Shown piece after piece: positions 7,665 through 16,347 of a stretch of 38,310 nt of DNA. This DNA is from an uncultured Pelosinus sp. GTDB lineage: Bacteria; Bacillota; Negativicutes; DSM-13327. The stretch covers positions 1 to 38,310 of the forward strand of contig CAMKSY010000004.1 of NCBI GenBank assembly GCA_946415545.1, read 5' to 3'. A program made the position numbers and the translations under genes. Below the pieces are notes generated by a model. It did no database searches. It was given only the letters and a program-made list of their open reading frames with translations, and had not been told where the DNA came from. The number at the start of each line of letters is the position of its first letter. Position 1 is the stretch's first letter.

Positions 7665-8267
7665 TCACATATTTCCTTGCTCCTTAAGGCTCACATAACC
7701 ACCACCATCAGCAGCCACAATAATGTGGTCAAGCACTTCAATACCAATAATACTACCGCATTCAACTAACTTCTTCGTAAGCAAAATATCTTCATCACTA
7801 GGCGAAGCATCTGAACTTGGATGGTTGTGAACCAAAATGCAAGCAGCACATGATCTTCGAATCAATCCCTTAAATGCTTCACGTGGATGCACAATGCTGG
7901 CATTTAATGAGCCAATCGAAATATTCTCTTTGAAAATAACGTGATTCTTAGTCGATAAACCAATCACATCAAAATGCTCAACCTTTAAAAATTCCATATC
8001 GGCCCGCACTAAATTAAATACATCTTTGGGACTTCGAACAATAATGCGCTTATTTTCATCTGGCGTATATACCTTACGAGCAAATTCTAGTATTGCGCTA
8101 AGTTGCTTTGCTTTTACTATGCCAATGCCTCTAATAGAACTGATTTCTTTCTCGCTAGCATTCATTAGTTCGCTAATATTAGGGTAATTTTCAATTAGCG
8201 AATCTATAACATATCCATTGGCACTTTCACGCAAACAGCCAGCTAATAAATCCCTCATTTTTTCCAC
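7665..8267 (-). CDS. radC: RadC-like JAB-domain protein
   Basis: Residues 42-58 form a helix-hairpin-helix (ISSIRGIGIVKAKQL) and HNHPSSDASPSDED at 147-160 gives the JAMM zinc site H-x-H-x5-D. Chromosomal RadC is usually about 225 residues; this one is 200, as is common for the copies carried by mobile elements and phages. Its biochemical role is unresolved. Start chosen is GTG 8267, nine bases after GAGGAG; an ATG three codons later is possible. It is the last gene of the recombination/AAA+ operon, separated from the gene before it by a hairpin at 8296-8318, so it may be transcribed partly independently. Confidence 0.85.
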   Translation of the reverse strand: MEKMRDLLAGCLRESANGYVIDSLIENYPNISELMNASEKEISSIRGIGIVKAKQLSAILEFARKVYTPDENKRIIVRSPKDVFNLVRADMEFLKVEHFDVIGLSTKNHVIFKENISIGSLNASIVHPREAFKGLIRRSCAACILVHNHPSSDASPSDEDILLTKKLVECGSIIGIEVLDHIIVAADGGGYVSLKEQGNM

Positions 8268-8295
8268 ATTAATACACTCCTCACAAAATAAATTA

Positions 8296-8318
8296 CCAGC
8301 CTTGAATTACAAGGCTGG
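8296..8318. terminator. Hairpin between the DUF960-like gene and radC
   Basis: CCAGCCTT and AAGGCTGG, perfect eight-base arms around a seven-base loop. The T run is best on the plus strand; on the minus strand the tail AATTTATTTT is weaker, so termination there may be partial. Confidence 0.55.
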
Positions 8319-8325
8319 CTTCTTT

Positions 8326-8625
8326 TTAATATTCATCATTTAAAAGTATCGTACAATGTGCCCCATCATCAATCACATATATTTTCTGATATAACGGATG
8401 ATCCACCTTATCAAACTGATATACTACCTGATAATCTGGCATTTGCTGACGGTGTATAATCATCTGCTGACCGTCTGCCCCCACAAGTTCAAATACTTGA
8501 AGATAGTCAACTTCTACTGTTCGCTTTGCTATTAAGCTATCAAGCAGTGACCATAAAAACATCTGTACCTCTGGTGGTATAGTATCTGCTACTCCCCTAG
8601 TAACAACTCGTTTTCCTTGAAACAC
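8326..8625 (-). CDS. DUF960-family small protein
   Basis: The product matches my memory of DUF960: KRVVTRGVADTIPPEVQMFL near the start, then LWSLLDSL, DYLQVFEL and IIHRQQMPDYQVVYQF. I place the start at GTG 8625, six bases after AAGGAG, giving 99 residues, the usual length; the longer frame to 8655 has no ribosome site. Function is unknown. DUF960 genes occur in staphylococcal and clostridial plasmids and elements. It sits 50 bases downstream of the next gene in the operon. Confidence 0.65.
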   Translation of the reverse strand: MFQGKRVVTRGVADTIPPEVQMFLWSLLDSLIAKRTVEVDYLQVFELVGADGQQMIIHRQQMPDYQVVYQFDKVDHPLYQKIYVIDDGAHCTILLNDEY

Positions 8626-8675
8626 CTTTCTCTCCTTCGCCAAATCTGGCTCCATACAATTAGTGATGTTATCGT

Positions 8676-8921
8676 TTAAAAATCATCCGCACTAACACTG
8701 TCATATACTTCTTCTTCTAAATCAGTTAAATCCTCATCCATGCTCTCAACATACGTTTCCAGGTCAGCCTGCCCCATCTGGATATTATTGATTTCATCAG
8801 CCATATCATCCAGTACATCAATGATATTGATCAGTAACTTCCCTTCATCTGAGTGTAAACGGATATTAAGTCCTCGACTTAGCCCTTGCAAATAGGCTAC
8901 TCGTTCTTTAATATTAGCCAT
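8676..8921 (-). CDS. Small acidic protein resembling the CD1247 N-terminal domain
   Basis: An 81-residue, strongly acidic protein. VAYLQGLSRGLNIRLHSDEG, then LLINIIDVLDDMADEI and the final DEDLTDLEEEVYD fit the CD1247 N-terminal domain, found in many Clostridia and Negativicutes, often fused to a zinc-ribbon C-terminus that is absent here. Heptad spacing of hydrophobic residues suggests a coiled coil. AAGGGG lies 11 bases before the ATG. Role in the operon unknown. Confidence 0.6.
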   Translation of the reverse strand: MANIKERVAYLQGLSRGLNIRLHSDEGKLLINIIDVLDDMADEINNIQMGQADLETYVESMDEDLTDLEEEVYDSVSADDF

Positions 8922-8969
8922 TTCTTCAATTCCCCTTTATACAATTTGATACTGTGAAAATTAGCAATT

Positions 8970-9977
8970 TTACGCTACACCATTATCTAAGTTAACTCGA
9001 TCCAGCATAATACGGACTTGTTTTCTAAGTATATCAATGGTTGAACGGACTTCACCAAGATTACTGTCTAATAAGCTTTCATATTCAGTCACCTGCTGTT
9101 TCAACCCTTGTAATTGTTGAATGGCATTATTCGCAGTGGTCTTAGACACTACATTCTGATCCCGTAAGGTAGCTGCAAACTCAGAAGCTAGCGATTTAAG
9201 CGTTTTCTTGACACTTAGCACTTGAGCATTACCACCGAGCATACTACCAATCTGTGAAACTTGGCTCAGTACGTGACCTCGAAGCTTTTCTTCCAGCATT
9301 TGCTTTTGCTCATCCGCATTAACCACGGGTAAATAGTGCATTTCAACTGCACTGCTAGGTAACATCTTAACTAGAGAATTGAGTGCTTTGATCGTAGGCT
9401 CATATGTTGCTGGTATAAAATATACAGCACCTGCTGGACGTACTCCGACTGCTTGGCAGTCACCTAATGCTGTTTTAATCAGCCTTCTAATATGGTCAGC
9501 TATAAAATAGTCACGATATTTACCATACAGCACTTTGGCTTTATTTAGTGCTGGCTTTGCTTCATCGGTAAGAGCTATCACGTTCATGGTTCCCCATTGC
9601 CGTTCAAATTCAATTTCACCGATTTTTTCATAGTTAAGCTGAACGTTCTTTTTATCTCTGACTTCTTTAATCAAATGCCGCACCACTCGATCTTCTGCCG
9701 ATAATACTTCTCTTACCATGAGAACCTCTGTGATTTCCTCACCTGTTTTTAACACACCACCAATTTCTGATGTCGCCCGACGAAATGCATCACTGGGTCG
9801 GATCGGCGCAGGAACATACTTTTCAGGCAGTCCAACATTCATTGCCAGCTTTACTAGATCATCTCGTAGTATTTCCATATCCGAAACACTAAACCAAACT
9901 AAATTACCAAGGATATTATCAGTAGTGCCACCGTTCACAGCATATAATTTTGTTGCATCATGTATCATTGTTGACAT
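8970..9977 (-). CDS. Uncharacterised protein paired with the RavA/ViaA-like genes
   Basis: A 335-residue soluble protein that I do not recognise securely; it may belong to an element-associated DUF. ATG 9977 is eight bases after GGGAG, better than the ATG at 9992. The N-terminal part is mixed alpha/beta, with a possible fold around IEFERQWGTMNVIALTDEA. The C-terminal 90 residues look coiled-coil (QQLQGLKQQVTEYESLLDSN, then STIDILRKQVRIML). It starts 18 bases after the ViaA-like gene stops, so it is almost certainly in the same transcript and may be a substrate or adaptor of the AAA+/vWA pair. Confidence 0.6.
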   Translation of the reverse strand: MSTMIHDATKLYAVNGGTTDNILGNLVWFSVSDMEILRDDLVKLAMNVGLPEKYVPAPIRPSDAFRRATSEIGGVLKTGEEITEVLMVREVLSAEDRVVRHLIKEVRDKKNVQLNYEKIGEIEFERQWGTMNVIALTDEAKPALNKAKVLYGKYRDYFIADHIRRLIKTALGDCQAVGVRPAGAVYFIPATYEPTIKALNSLVKMLPSSAVEMHYLPVVNADEQKQMLEEKLRGHVLSQVSQIGSMLGGNAQVLSVKKTLKSLASEFAATLRDQNVVSKTTANNAIQQLQGLKQQVTEYESLLDSNLGEVRSTIDILRKQVRIMLDRVNLDNGVA

Positions 9978-9995
9978 TTTAATCGCTCCCATTTT

Positions 9996-11384
9996 TTATA
10001 TTTTTTGAAATAATTCTTTTACAATAGTCTCATCTAACAAATCGTTTATACTCCATACCTCGTCTGACCAGCGTTTTAACTCACTCGGATTATTACCAAT
10101 GAGGATGCTGTAAATCCTAAACTGTTTATCCAATTGCACTTTCTGCAATTCTTTTAAAAATTCATTACCAATAGCACATTCGCCATCCGTAATCATGACA
10201 ATATCAGCCTTATTGAATTTACTCTCTTGTAGCTTCCCAATCGCCCATTGCAACGGTTGCTCAAAATCAGTACCGCCACCAATGAACTCACTTGCCAGTT
10301 TTATCAACTTATCTGGCGAACGTTGCCCAACCTGAAAGTCATCGGTTATTAAATCAGCCCTACCACTGGCAAAGAGCGCATAACTAAACGACCTGCGCTC
10401 TTTTTCCGCAATTTCAGCTAGACCTAACGCCATCCCTTTTGACCAAACTTCGCGTCCACCACACATGGAACTGGAAGTATCTATTAATACGATAATCGGG
10501 CCTTGTCCCATATATTCTCGATGATTAAGGTCATATTGCAGTAATTGCTTCTCCATCATTCTCCTGTAGAAATCCAGTTTTAATGCTGGTCTACGAAGTG
10601 CCATTAATTCTTGTGGCAATACATGGTTGAGATCAGCCCCTTGCGTAATGGAATGTAGTTCAATGCGATGTTCTAATTTGGACTTGCGTGAACCAGTAGC
10701 TAAATTTCTTATGCGCCCAACAAGCTTTGTCATATCTTTAAACTTCTGCTGTCCGCGCAAGACCTGTAATAATTCTAGCTTTTTGTTATAGGCTAATCGT
10801 TCAAACTCACCCTGGTTCAGTCCCCAAGAAGTAATAATATTTTCTACTTCTTTTACCTCAGTAACCGCTTTATCTGTAGCAAGCTCTACTGCTTGTCTCA
10901 AAGCACTCTGCATACCAGATACCATCTGATGAAGCTCATCAGATGGTATGCTTGCTTGTTGCTTTACTGCGTCATTGATTTTATTTGAAACCTCTTTTAA
11001 ATCACTATCCTGCTCCAATTGTTTCAGTAAATTTTCAAGCAGGGCTTTGCTACCAAGCCCTGCTCCTAATTCATCTAGTTGGGTATATTCTCTTAATTCT
11101 TGATAGGACTGTGATTCTATCAGCTTTGACATCAGCTCATGATTTAGCAAATATTCCGTTGCCAGCTCTTTTAGTGGGGTTAGCTCTGGCTTGACCTTAT
11201 AAAGCGAAAAGAATACGTCCTCAGCCATTTCTGAGAACGTATTTAATGTTTCTACTCCTTGCCTACTTAGGTTTTGCAGTTCTTTTGATTGATACAGTAC
11301 TTCTTCATATGCAACCCGATCAAACGCATCATTGCAAACGCTATTTCGTGATAATGCACTGTTATTTTTTCTCATAACAGCCAT
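9996..11384 (-). CDS. ViaA-like vWA-domain protein
   Basis: The 462-residue protein has a long helical N-terminal region and a C-terminal von Willebrand A domain with a complete MIDAS: DTSSS at 302-306, the threonine in GGGTDFE at 371-372 and ITDGE near 398. The overall design (helical region, then vWA) and the gene order match ViaA/CoxE-type partners of RavA-class MoxR AAA+ ATPases. Such pairs act as metal-dependent chaperone-like remodelling complexes in the cytoplasm. The ATG lies two bases after the stop of the ATPase gene and no strong ribosome site is visible, so translational coupling is likely. A second nearby start (M4) is possible. Confidence 0.8.
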   Translation of the reverse strand: MAVMRKNNSALSRNSVCNDAFDRVAYEEVLYQSKELQNLSRQGVETLNTFSEMAEDVFFSLYKVKPELTPLKELATEYLLNHELMSKLIESQSYQELREYTQLDELGAGLGSKALLENLLKQLEQDSDLKEVSNKINDAVKQQASIPSDELHQMVSGMQSALRQAVELATDKAVTEVKEVENIITSWGLNQGEFERLAYNKKLELLQVLRGQQKFKDMTKLVGRIRNLATGSRKSKLEHRIELHSITQGADLNHVLPQELMALRRPALKLDFYRRMMEKQLLQYDLNHREYMGQGPIIVLIDTSSSMCGGREVWSKGMALGLAEIAEKERRSFSYALFASGRADLITDDFQVGQRSPDKLIKLASEFIGGGTDFEQPLQWAIGKLQESKFNKADIVMITDGECAIGNEFLKELQKVQLDKQFRIYSILIGNNPSELKRWSDEVWSINDLLDETIVKELFQKI

Positions 11385-11386
11385 CG

Positions 11387-12520
11387 CTATATACCGAGAA
11401 GATAGGTATTCACTACATTCTCATTCATTTCCTTAATCTGTGCTAAACGCTCAATAATTTTACTTGTTGCTTTTCCCTCACTTTTAGCCTGTTTCAGTAG
11501 CCCATCCAGCATTTTTTGAGCTACTTTAAATTTATGATTGGCTTCTGTCGCCATACCAGTACGCTCGGCACTATCTGGTGTTTCTTTTAGCTTAGCCGCC
11601 AATTCAAACGCTCCGTCAAATATTTCATTAGCTTTTACAGTCAGAGGATTAGCAAAGCCCATTACGATTTTCTTGCTTTGCTTGATTTGTTCAGGATCAG
11701 TCCAAAGCATATTGGATAAGATGACAATATCATCATCAGCTACAACATTACGACCTTCGAGCCAAGCGTGAGCCTTTAAGAAACGCAGGCAATTTCTGAA
11801 ACGACGATCTGAAATAATAAAGCCTTGGCTTTTCAACTCTTTCCAGAGCCGTACCAAGGCATTGATTGTATCATCGGATATATTGACTTGTGCTGCTTGT
11901 TGCTGTGCGCTCTGTAGCTCTTGCAGGCTAATTGTAGTAGATGGCGCATTTGTACTGAATTTTAGCATCGTCGCAAAATTTCGTTCGTCTTTTACATAAT
12001 CAACTGTATATTTCAAATCAAATCGATCCCATAGTGCTGCCAATTCCCCATTGACTCCACCATCAGGAAGCTCATTGGAAAGTCCAACTAATACCTGTAG
12101 CGGGATTGGCTTATGAGTACTGCTATCATCAAAATATACCCGTTCATTCATAATTGGAAGTAGCGTATTTAGTACTGCACTGTTACATTTAAAAACTTCA
12201 TCAATTACCGCAACATCAGCCTCTGGCAATTTTCCGACTGTCACTCTTTTATATTTATCATTTTCTAATGCTTTTAGCGATAAAGGCCCGAAAAGTTCTT
12301 CGGGAGCGGATACTTTAGTTAATAATCGGCTAAAGAATTTACCGTCAATCTGTTTTGATAACGCTTCGGCTATAGCAGTTTTTGCCGCACCGGGTGCACC
12401 AATAATCAACAGATTGCCCTTAGCTACTGCGGTTACGAGGAGACCACGTATAATTTCTTCACGTTCCATGAAGCAACCATTGAGTTCTGTTTCTAGCCGT
12501 AATAACTTTTTGTGTATCAT
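11387..12520 (-). CDS. RavA-like MoxR-family AAA+ ATPase
   Basis: Walker A GAPGAAKT at residues 41-48 and Walker B VAVIDEVF at 103-110 belong to a MoxR-type AAA+ module. The segment PEELFGPLSLKALENDKYKR and NTLLPIMNER follow the RavA subgroup closely. Arg-finger and sensor regions are present around SDRRFRNCLRFLKAHAWLEG. RavA works as a hexamer that, with ViaA, remodels target complexes. The C-terminal LARA-like part of E. coli RavA is absent; the protein is 377 residues against about 500. AGGAG lies eight bases before the ATG. It is the third gene of the operon that begins at 14638. Confidence 0.85.
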   Translation of the reverse strand: MIHKKLLRLETELNGCFMEREEIIRGLLVTAVAKGNLLIIGAPGAAKTAIAEALSKQIDGKFFSRLLTKVSAPEELFGPLSLKALENDKYKRVTVGKLPEADVAVIDEVFKCNSAVLNTLLPIMNERVYFDDSSTHKPIPLQVLVGLSNELPDGGVNGELAALWDRFDLKYTVDYVKDERNFATMLKFSTNAPSTTISLQELQSAQQQAAQVNISDDTINALVRLWKELKSQGFIISDRRFRNCLRFLKAHAWLEGRNVVADDDIVILSNMLWTDPEQIKQSKKIVMGFANPLTVKANEIFDGAFELAAKLKETPDSAERTGMATEANHKFKVAQKMLDGLLKQAKSEGKATSKIIERLAQIKEMNENVVNTYLLGI

Positions 12521-12557
12521 TTAAAATCTCCTACCTTATATTTTTATTGGTTATTTT

Positions 12558-13637
12558 CTAACAAGCCTCTTTCGCTTTTACTAGTCGAAAGGTTTTTGTC
12601 ATCTTTTGTTTACCATACAACTGTAACTGCGCATCCGTAATCCCCATTTTCTTTAGATTGGCAGCAGTGAGCGTTAAATATTGAAATACATCCATCCCTC
12701 GATCATGAAGTTCGCTGCATAGTTCATACAGCTTTTCAGCATCAATATTCCAGCTCACACTCGGAACAAAATCAAAGGTACTATCTCCTACTGCAATCGC
12801 CCCATGTTCTTTTGCCCAAGCTTTCAAATGCTCTTTCATTTCAGATGTAGCACTTTCTAGTCGAATTACCTCTGCGGCTACTCGCTGGGCATCTATTTCA
12901 TCATGAATTTTCACAGGTTCAATATGAAGGCTTTTAATACAAAGACTGGCATGACTACAAGTTTGACAATGTTTCCCCGGAGCAGCAGGGAATAGACGTT
13001 CATCCTCTACCCCATCCAGTAAATTCAGCTCTGCAACCTTATCCTCAATTTCTGTTGCGAGCGCTAGTGCCCACTTTCTGGCTTTTTCCATTTCAGCGCT
13101 TTTATAGGTATAGGCTTGCCGACTATCCGCATAGGTATACCGCAGAAACACCAGCTCGGCATCAATTTCGGTAGCACCTGTCACTTGAGATAAATACCAG
13201 CTATATAAGCCTAACTGATGATTATCAGTAGGCGCATATTTTTGCCGATTGCTTTTCCAGTCAATCAACTTCACAACACCACTGGGTAGTTGCTCATACC
13301 AGTCAATATACCCCTGAAGCTGAATCACACCCTCACGGTCTAGTGGAATTAGAAACTGCTGCTCAACCTGCCCACCTTGAACTTCCCTTACCATCGGATG
13401 ATCAGCCAAGCGCAGTACTTCATCACAATCAACAGGCAATTCAGCTTCTTGTAAAATAGCTTGTTCCACTGCATTTTGTAGCACCGTACCTGTTAGATAT
13501 AGCTGAATGGCGGTATGAACGGTTTTACCTAGTACCAGTGGTTCAGTTGGTAGTTCTGACATTTCATACAAATATTTATATTGAAAAGAAGCGGGACAAT
13601 CAGCATATCGCTTTAGCCGCGAATAGCTATAGATCAT
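12558..13637 (-). CDS. Cas4/AddB-type PD-(D/E)XK nuclease with probable 4Fe-4S cluster
   Basis: Nuclease core: His-41 region GKTVHTAIQ, GYID (Asp-112) and IDWKSN (Asp-126, Lys-128), then QLGLYSWYL. Cys-14 in YADCPASFQYKY together with Cys-224, Cys-227 and Cys-233 in HCQTCSHASLC form the split cysteine set that ligates an iron-sulphur cluster in AddB and Cas4. The expected activity is exonuclease action on DNA ends. The start overlaps the stop of the recombinase-like gene by four bases (ATGA), so the two are co-translated, as is usual for exonuclease/annealase pairs in phages. Confidence 0.85.
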   Translation of the reverse strand: MIYSYSRLKRYADCPASFQYKYLYEMSELPTEPLVLGKTVHTAIQLYLTGTVLQNAVEQAILQEAELPVDCDEVLRLADHPMVREVQGGQVEQQFLIPLDREGVIQLQGYIDWYEQLPSGVVKLIDWKSNRQKYAPTDNHQLGLYSWYLSQVTGATEIDAELVFLRYTYADSRQAYTYKSAEMEKARKWALALATEIEDKVAELNLLDGVEDERLFPAAPGKHCQTCSHASLCIKSLHIEPVKIHDEIDAQRVAAEVIRLESATSEMKEHLKAWAKEHGAIAVGDSTFDFVPSVSWNIDAEKLYELCSELHDRGMDVFQYLTLTAANLKKMGITDAQLQLYGKQKMTKTFRLVKAKEAC

Positions 13638-14638
13638 GCCGCTTCACCCGCCTTAACCAGCGCATATTCTTCAATCACATTCGTCCCCTGTTTTGCTGTC
13701 ATTTTTGCCGTAATAAGCGAACCCGCTGGAATATCGAGTATTTCGGCTTGCGCCGACCATGCCAATATATGCGTATCACCTTGTTGTAACACGACTTTAG
13801 CAAACACCTGTCCATTTCCTTTCTTTTTTGCTTCGCTACTAATGATGCGATACGCATTGCCAAGCTCTAGATTTTCCTCATGAAATACATCAGGAATGAC
13901 TTCTGATACTACCTGCGGTATAACTGGTACTATCACCTCTGCGCTCTGGCTTGTACTACAATTTAGCCACGCAAGCAATTTTTCTCCTGTTTCAGCATGT
14001 GGTTTAAAATATTGCCCATCAAATAACCCTGTACGGTCTTTGCTGGCAATGGCAATGTGTTCTGCGGATATATCGAGAAATATCGTAAATTCATACTCCA
14101 TCCCATCACGTTGTATCGGTGCCATTCCTAATTTCTTGACAACAGATTTACCATTTTCCGTAACTTGTGTATATTCGGTTTTAGATCTCATCGTTGCAAT
14201 AACATGACAGGATGATTTTAAGATGGCATCCACTAACGCATTATGTTTTGGCGTGCACTCTCGCCAAGCAGCCCAACTGTTTCCTTTATATTTAGAATCG
14301 GCAGCTTTGCCTTGTTGGTCAAGTATACCACCTTCTCCTGTCCAAGCATGGCTTAGACTATCAATAATGATGACTTCAAAACCTTGTCGTTCGGCAGTTT
14401 TTATAGCTTCAATATACTTCTCTGGCGTATAAGGAGTACCAAGTGTAAGCACAGAATAATCTCCTAAATGGGCATATAGTTCTGCACTGCCATTTTCACT
14501 ATCAATGACAGCAATTTTATTCCACGTTGTCATGCCGCTGGCAATAACTAAGGCAGAATAACTTTTACCAGCACCACTAGTTCCAGCAATAGCTAAGCGT
14601 AGTTTGGCGCTTTTCCTTTGGGCTGTTTTAAATTCCAT
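13634..14638 (-). CDS. Sak4-like RecA-fold ATPase (AAA_24), putative annealing/recombination protein
   Basis: GTSGAGKS at residues 19-26 is Walker A, VIDSENGS at 44-51 a second conserved strand, and VIIIDSLSHAW at 89-99 Walker B. WAAWRECTPKHNALVDAI and CHVIATMRSKTEY follow. This is the phage nucleotide-binding (AAA_24) family that includes the Sak4 single-strand annealing proteins. A C-terminal extension of about 90 residues includes an OB-like segment (KVVLQQGDTHILAWSAQAE). First gene of the operon; the ATG follows AAAGGAA. Paired with the nuclease gene it makes a recombination module; what the AAA+/vWA genes downstream add is not known. Confidence 0.8.
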   Translation of the reverse strand: MEFKTAQRKSAKLRLAIAGTSGAGKSYSALVIASGMTTWNKIAVIDSENGSAELYAHLGDYSVLTLGTPYTPEKYIEAIKTAERQGFEVIIIDSLSHAWTGEGGILDQQGKAADSKYKGNSWAAWRECTPKHNALVDAILKSSCHVIATMRSKTEYTQVTENGKSVVKKLGMAPIQRDGMEYEFTIFLDISAEHIAIASKDRTGLFDGQYFKPHAETGEKLLAWLNCSTSQSAEVIVPVIPQVVSEVIPDVFHEENLELGNAYRIISSEAKKKGNGQVFAKVVLQQGDTHILAWSAQAEILDIPAGSLITAKMTAKQGTNVIEEYALVKAGEAA

Positions 14639-14687
14639 AATAACTCATTCCTTTCATTTTCTATTTGGGTGCAAACAAAAGATAAAT

Positions 14688-14714
14688 ATAGGGCTTCCAC
14701 GCAGGAAGCCCTAT
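14688..14714. terminator. Strong hairpin between the 37-residue gene and the recombination operon
   Basis: ATAGGGCTTCC and GGAAGCCCTAT, perfect 11-base arms around ACGCA, placed ten bases behind the stop of the small gene. The minus-strand tail has only a weak T run. It suggests the operon starting at 14638 has its own promoter in 14640-14690. Confidence 0.65.
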
Positions 14715-14724
14715 ATTTCGGTGA

Positions 14725-14838
14725 CTATGAAGTTTCATCGTTATCCTCTTGTGATTTTTCTTGTTCAATAATCACTTTTACTACAGCAAGTAGCACCGAA
14801 GCTGCTAACAATGCAATATCCATTATTTTCTTCGACAA
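14725..14838 (-). CDS. 37-residue single-helix membrane peptide
   Basis: A TTG start is preceded by GGAGGAAGG at six bases. The peptide begins MSKKIMDIALLAASVLLAV, a basic start followed by a hydrophobic helix, and ends with an acidic tail (EQEKSQEDNDETS). A terminator hairpin follows. Organisation (basic, helix, acidic) resembles small membrane regulators or type I toxin peptides, but no family is recognised. Confidence 0.55.
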   Translation of the reverse strand: MSKKIMDIALLAASVLLAVVKVIIEQEKSQEDNDETS

Positions 14839-15165
14839 TAAAACCTTCCTCCTTCTATATATTACTAAGTTTAGAATATATAGGCGAAGTATAAGGTTAT
14901 TCGATTATTTTATTATCATTTCAATCTTCTAACTTCATACAGTTCATTTCATGAGGATTATGAAAAATATAAATTATTTCCAATTAATTTTAGAAATAAA
15001 CTCCTTGGAGATGTAATTAATCGGAAAGATATACAGGAAAGCCCAAAGGTAAATTCAAGTATACTTGCAATATCTTCGTTTAAAACCAAAGTTATTTTTA
15101 TTGCAAAGGTAAAGTAAAATAGATAAAAGGAGAGAGCTATCCCTCCTCTTACTAAACTTAATGAA
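14839..15165. other. Gene-free stretch with a long start-less open frame
   Basis: No gene with a start and ribosome site is visible. On the plus strand about 14886-15116 one frame stays open for some 75 codons and ends at TAA. Its last part encodes NFRNKLLGDVINRKDIQ, which looks more like protein than chance, but no start codon or ribosome site supports it. It may be a decayed gene. The minus strand here must hold the promoter of the 37-residue gene. Confidence 0.3.
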
Positions 15166-15969
15166 TTAGTCTATTCCTGAAAATTCATAGTCAGTTACTC
15201 TAGCGTTATTCACACTCGCCTTGAAGCTCCATGTATTTCCACCTTTTAAGCTCATAAGTGTATCACTAGCAGTACCAATTTGATTACCTTTGGAATCATA
15301 TAAAGCAAAGGTAATTGTAGGAAATTGTTCCCTATTAGATATGTTTTTTATCTTCCCTACGATATATCCATCTTTTATAGATGGTTTTTCAACCCATTCA
15401 AATTTTTTATTAATATAATTACCGGTATTTTTGTTACCTTTATCGTTATTAGTGTTATTATCTTGAATAATATACTTTTGGTACCATTCTTCCAATGGCA
15501 TTATCCTACCGTCATTTATAAATAAATCCCCAGTTTTAGAATCCACAAGAATCATCTGCGTTCGACTTAATCCTATTAACCCGAACACATAGCATTCTGA
15601 TTCTAATCCATCCAACTTACGTTTTCCATCTTCAGCGGTAATGGAAACGGAAGATGGAAATTTGTGTTTATCTACCCATGTTTGGAGACGCATCTTCGCT
15701 TCGCCAGCATTCAAGCTCACATCCTTTTTAGGGCTTTCATTTACTGCCGCTACAGAAGGTTTATTTCCAGGACTACTACCTCTTTCACTATTGGGAGTTC
15801 CCGTCATCCCCAAAGCTATGAAAAGAACTATAAATAAACCACCGTAAACCATGAGTACCCTCGGTCTTGTTTTCTTTTCTCCCCACTTAATTACTAAACC
15901 GGGTTTAATTAGACCAACAACCATAGCAATTAAACTTGCTAATATTAATAATACTAATACCTTATCCAT
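15166..15969 (-). CDS. Membrane-anchored protein with C-terminal FxLYD domain
   Basis: Two N-terminal hydrophobic helices (LVLLILASLIAMVVGLI and MVYGGLFIVLFIALGM) anchor a 215-residue external part with low-complexity linkers (Ser/Asn/Lys-rich). The C-terminus contains FALYDSKGNQIGTASDTL, the signature of FxLYD domains, immunoglobulin-like folds on Firmicute surface proteins. AGGAGGG precedes the ATG at six to nine bases. Function unknown; probably an envelope sensor or binding protein. Confidence 0.75.
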   Translation of the reverse strand: MDKVLVLLILASLIAMVVGLIKPGLVIKWGEKKTRPRVLMVYGGLFIVLFIALGMTGTPNSERGSSPGNKPSVAAVNESPKKDVSLNAGEAKMRLQTWVDKHKFPSSVSITAEDGKRKLDGLESECYVFGLIGLSRTQMILVDSKTGDLFINDGRIMPLEEWYQKYIIQDNNTNNDKGNKNTGNYINKKFEWVEKPSIKDGYIVGKIKNISNREQFPTITFALYDSKGNQIGTASDTLMSLKGGNTWSFKASVNNARVTDYEFSGID

Positions 15970-16113
15970 ATTCTTAGCCCTCCTATTTTACATTAGTAGA
16001 AACCTTTGATTTCACGGCAGTGCTTGGTTACACCGTGCTAGTTGATATAGTTATAACCGTCCAACACCAAAGACTCTCCTCGTCTATATTCCAGACCTTT
16101 CTCGACACTCATT

Positions 16114-16281
16114 TCAGCGAACCTCGGGCATATACTTTCCTTTCGTAAGCATATGATACATTTGATAGTTATTTAATTTGCAATTTGGGCAAGGGCTATC
16201 AACAAATTGTACCTGTTTGAGAGTATATGGGCATTGAGAGCAGAGTGGTTTGCTTAAATAAAGTAGTTTCTTTGTTTTCAA
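16114..16281 (-). CDS. 55-residue zinc-ribbon-like protein
   Basis: Start TTG 16281 is supported by GGGAGG seven bases upstream; the longer frame to 16332 lacks a site. The peptide has two Cys pairs, LCSQCPYT and SPCPNCKL, giving CxxC-x12-CxxC, a likely structural zinc site. No family recognised. Confidence 0.5.
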   Translation of the reverse strand: MKTKKLLYLSKPLCSQCPYTLKQVQFVDSPCPNCKLNNYQMYHMLTKGKYMPEVR

Positions 16282-16347
16282 TAAAATCGCCTCCCAAGAC
16301 ATAGATAGAGTGACGGTGGCACCCACAGTCAATTCGTTTCCCTATAT

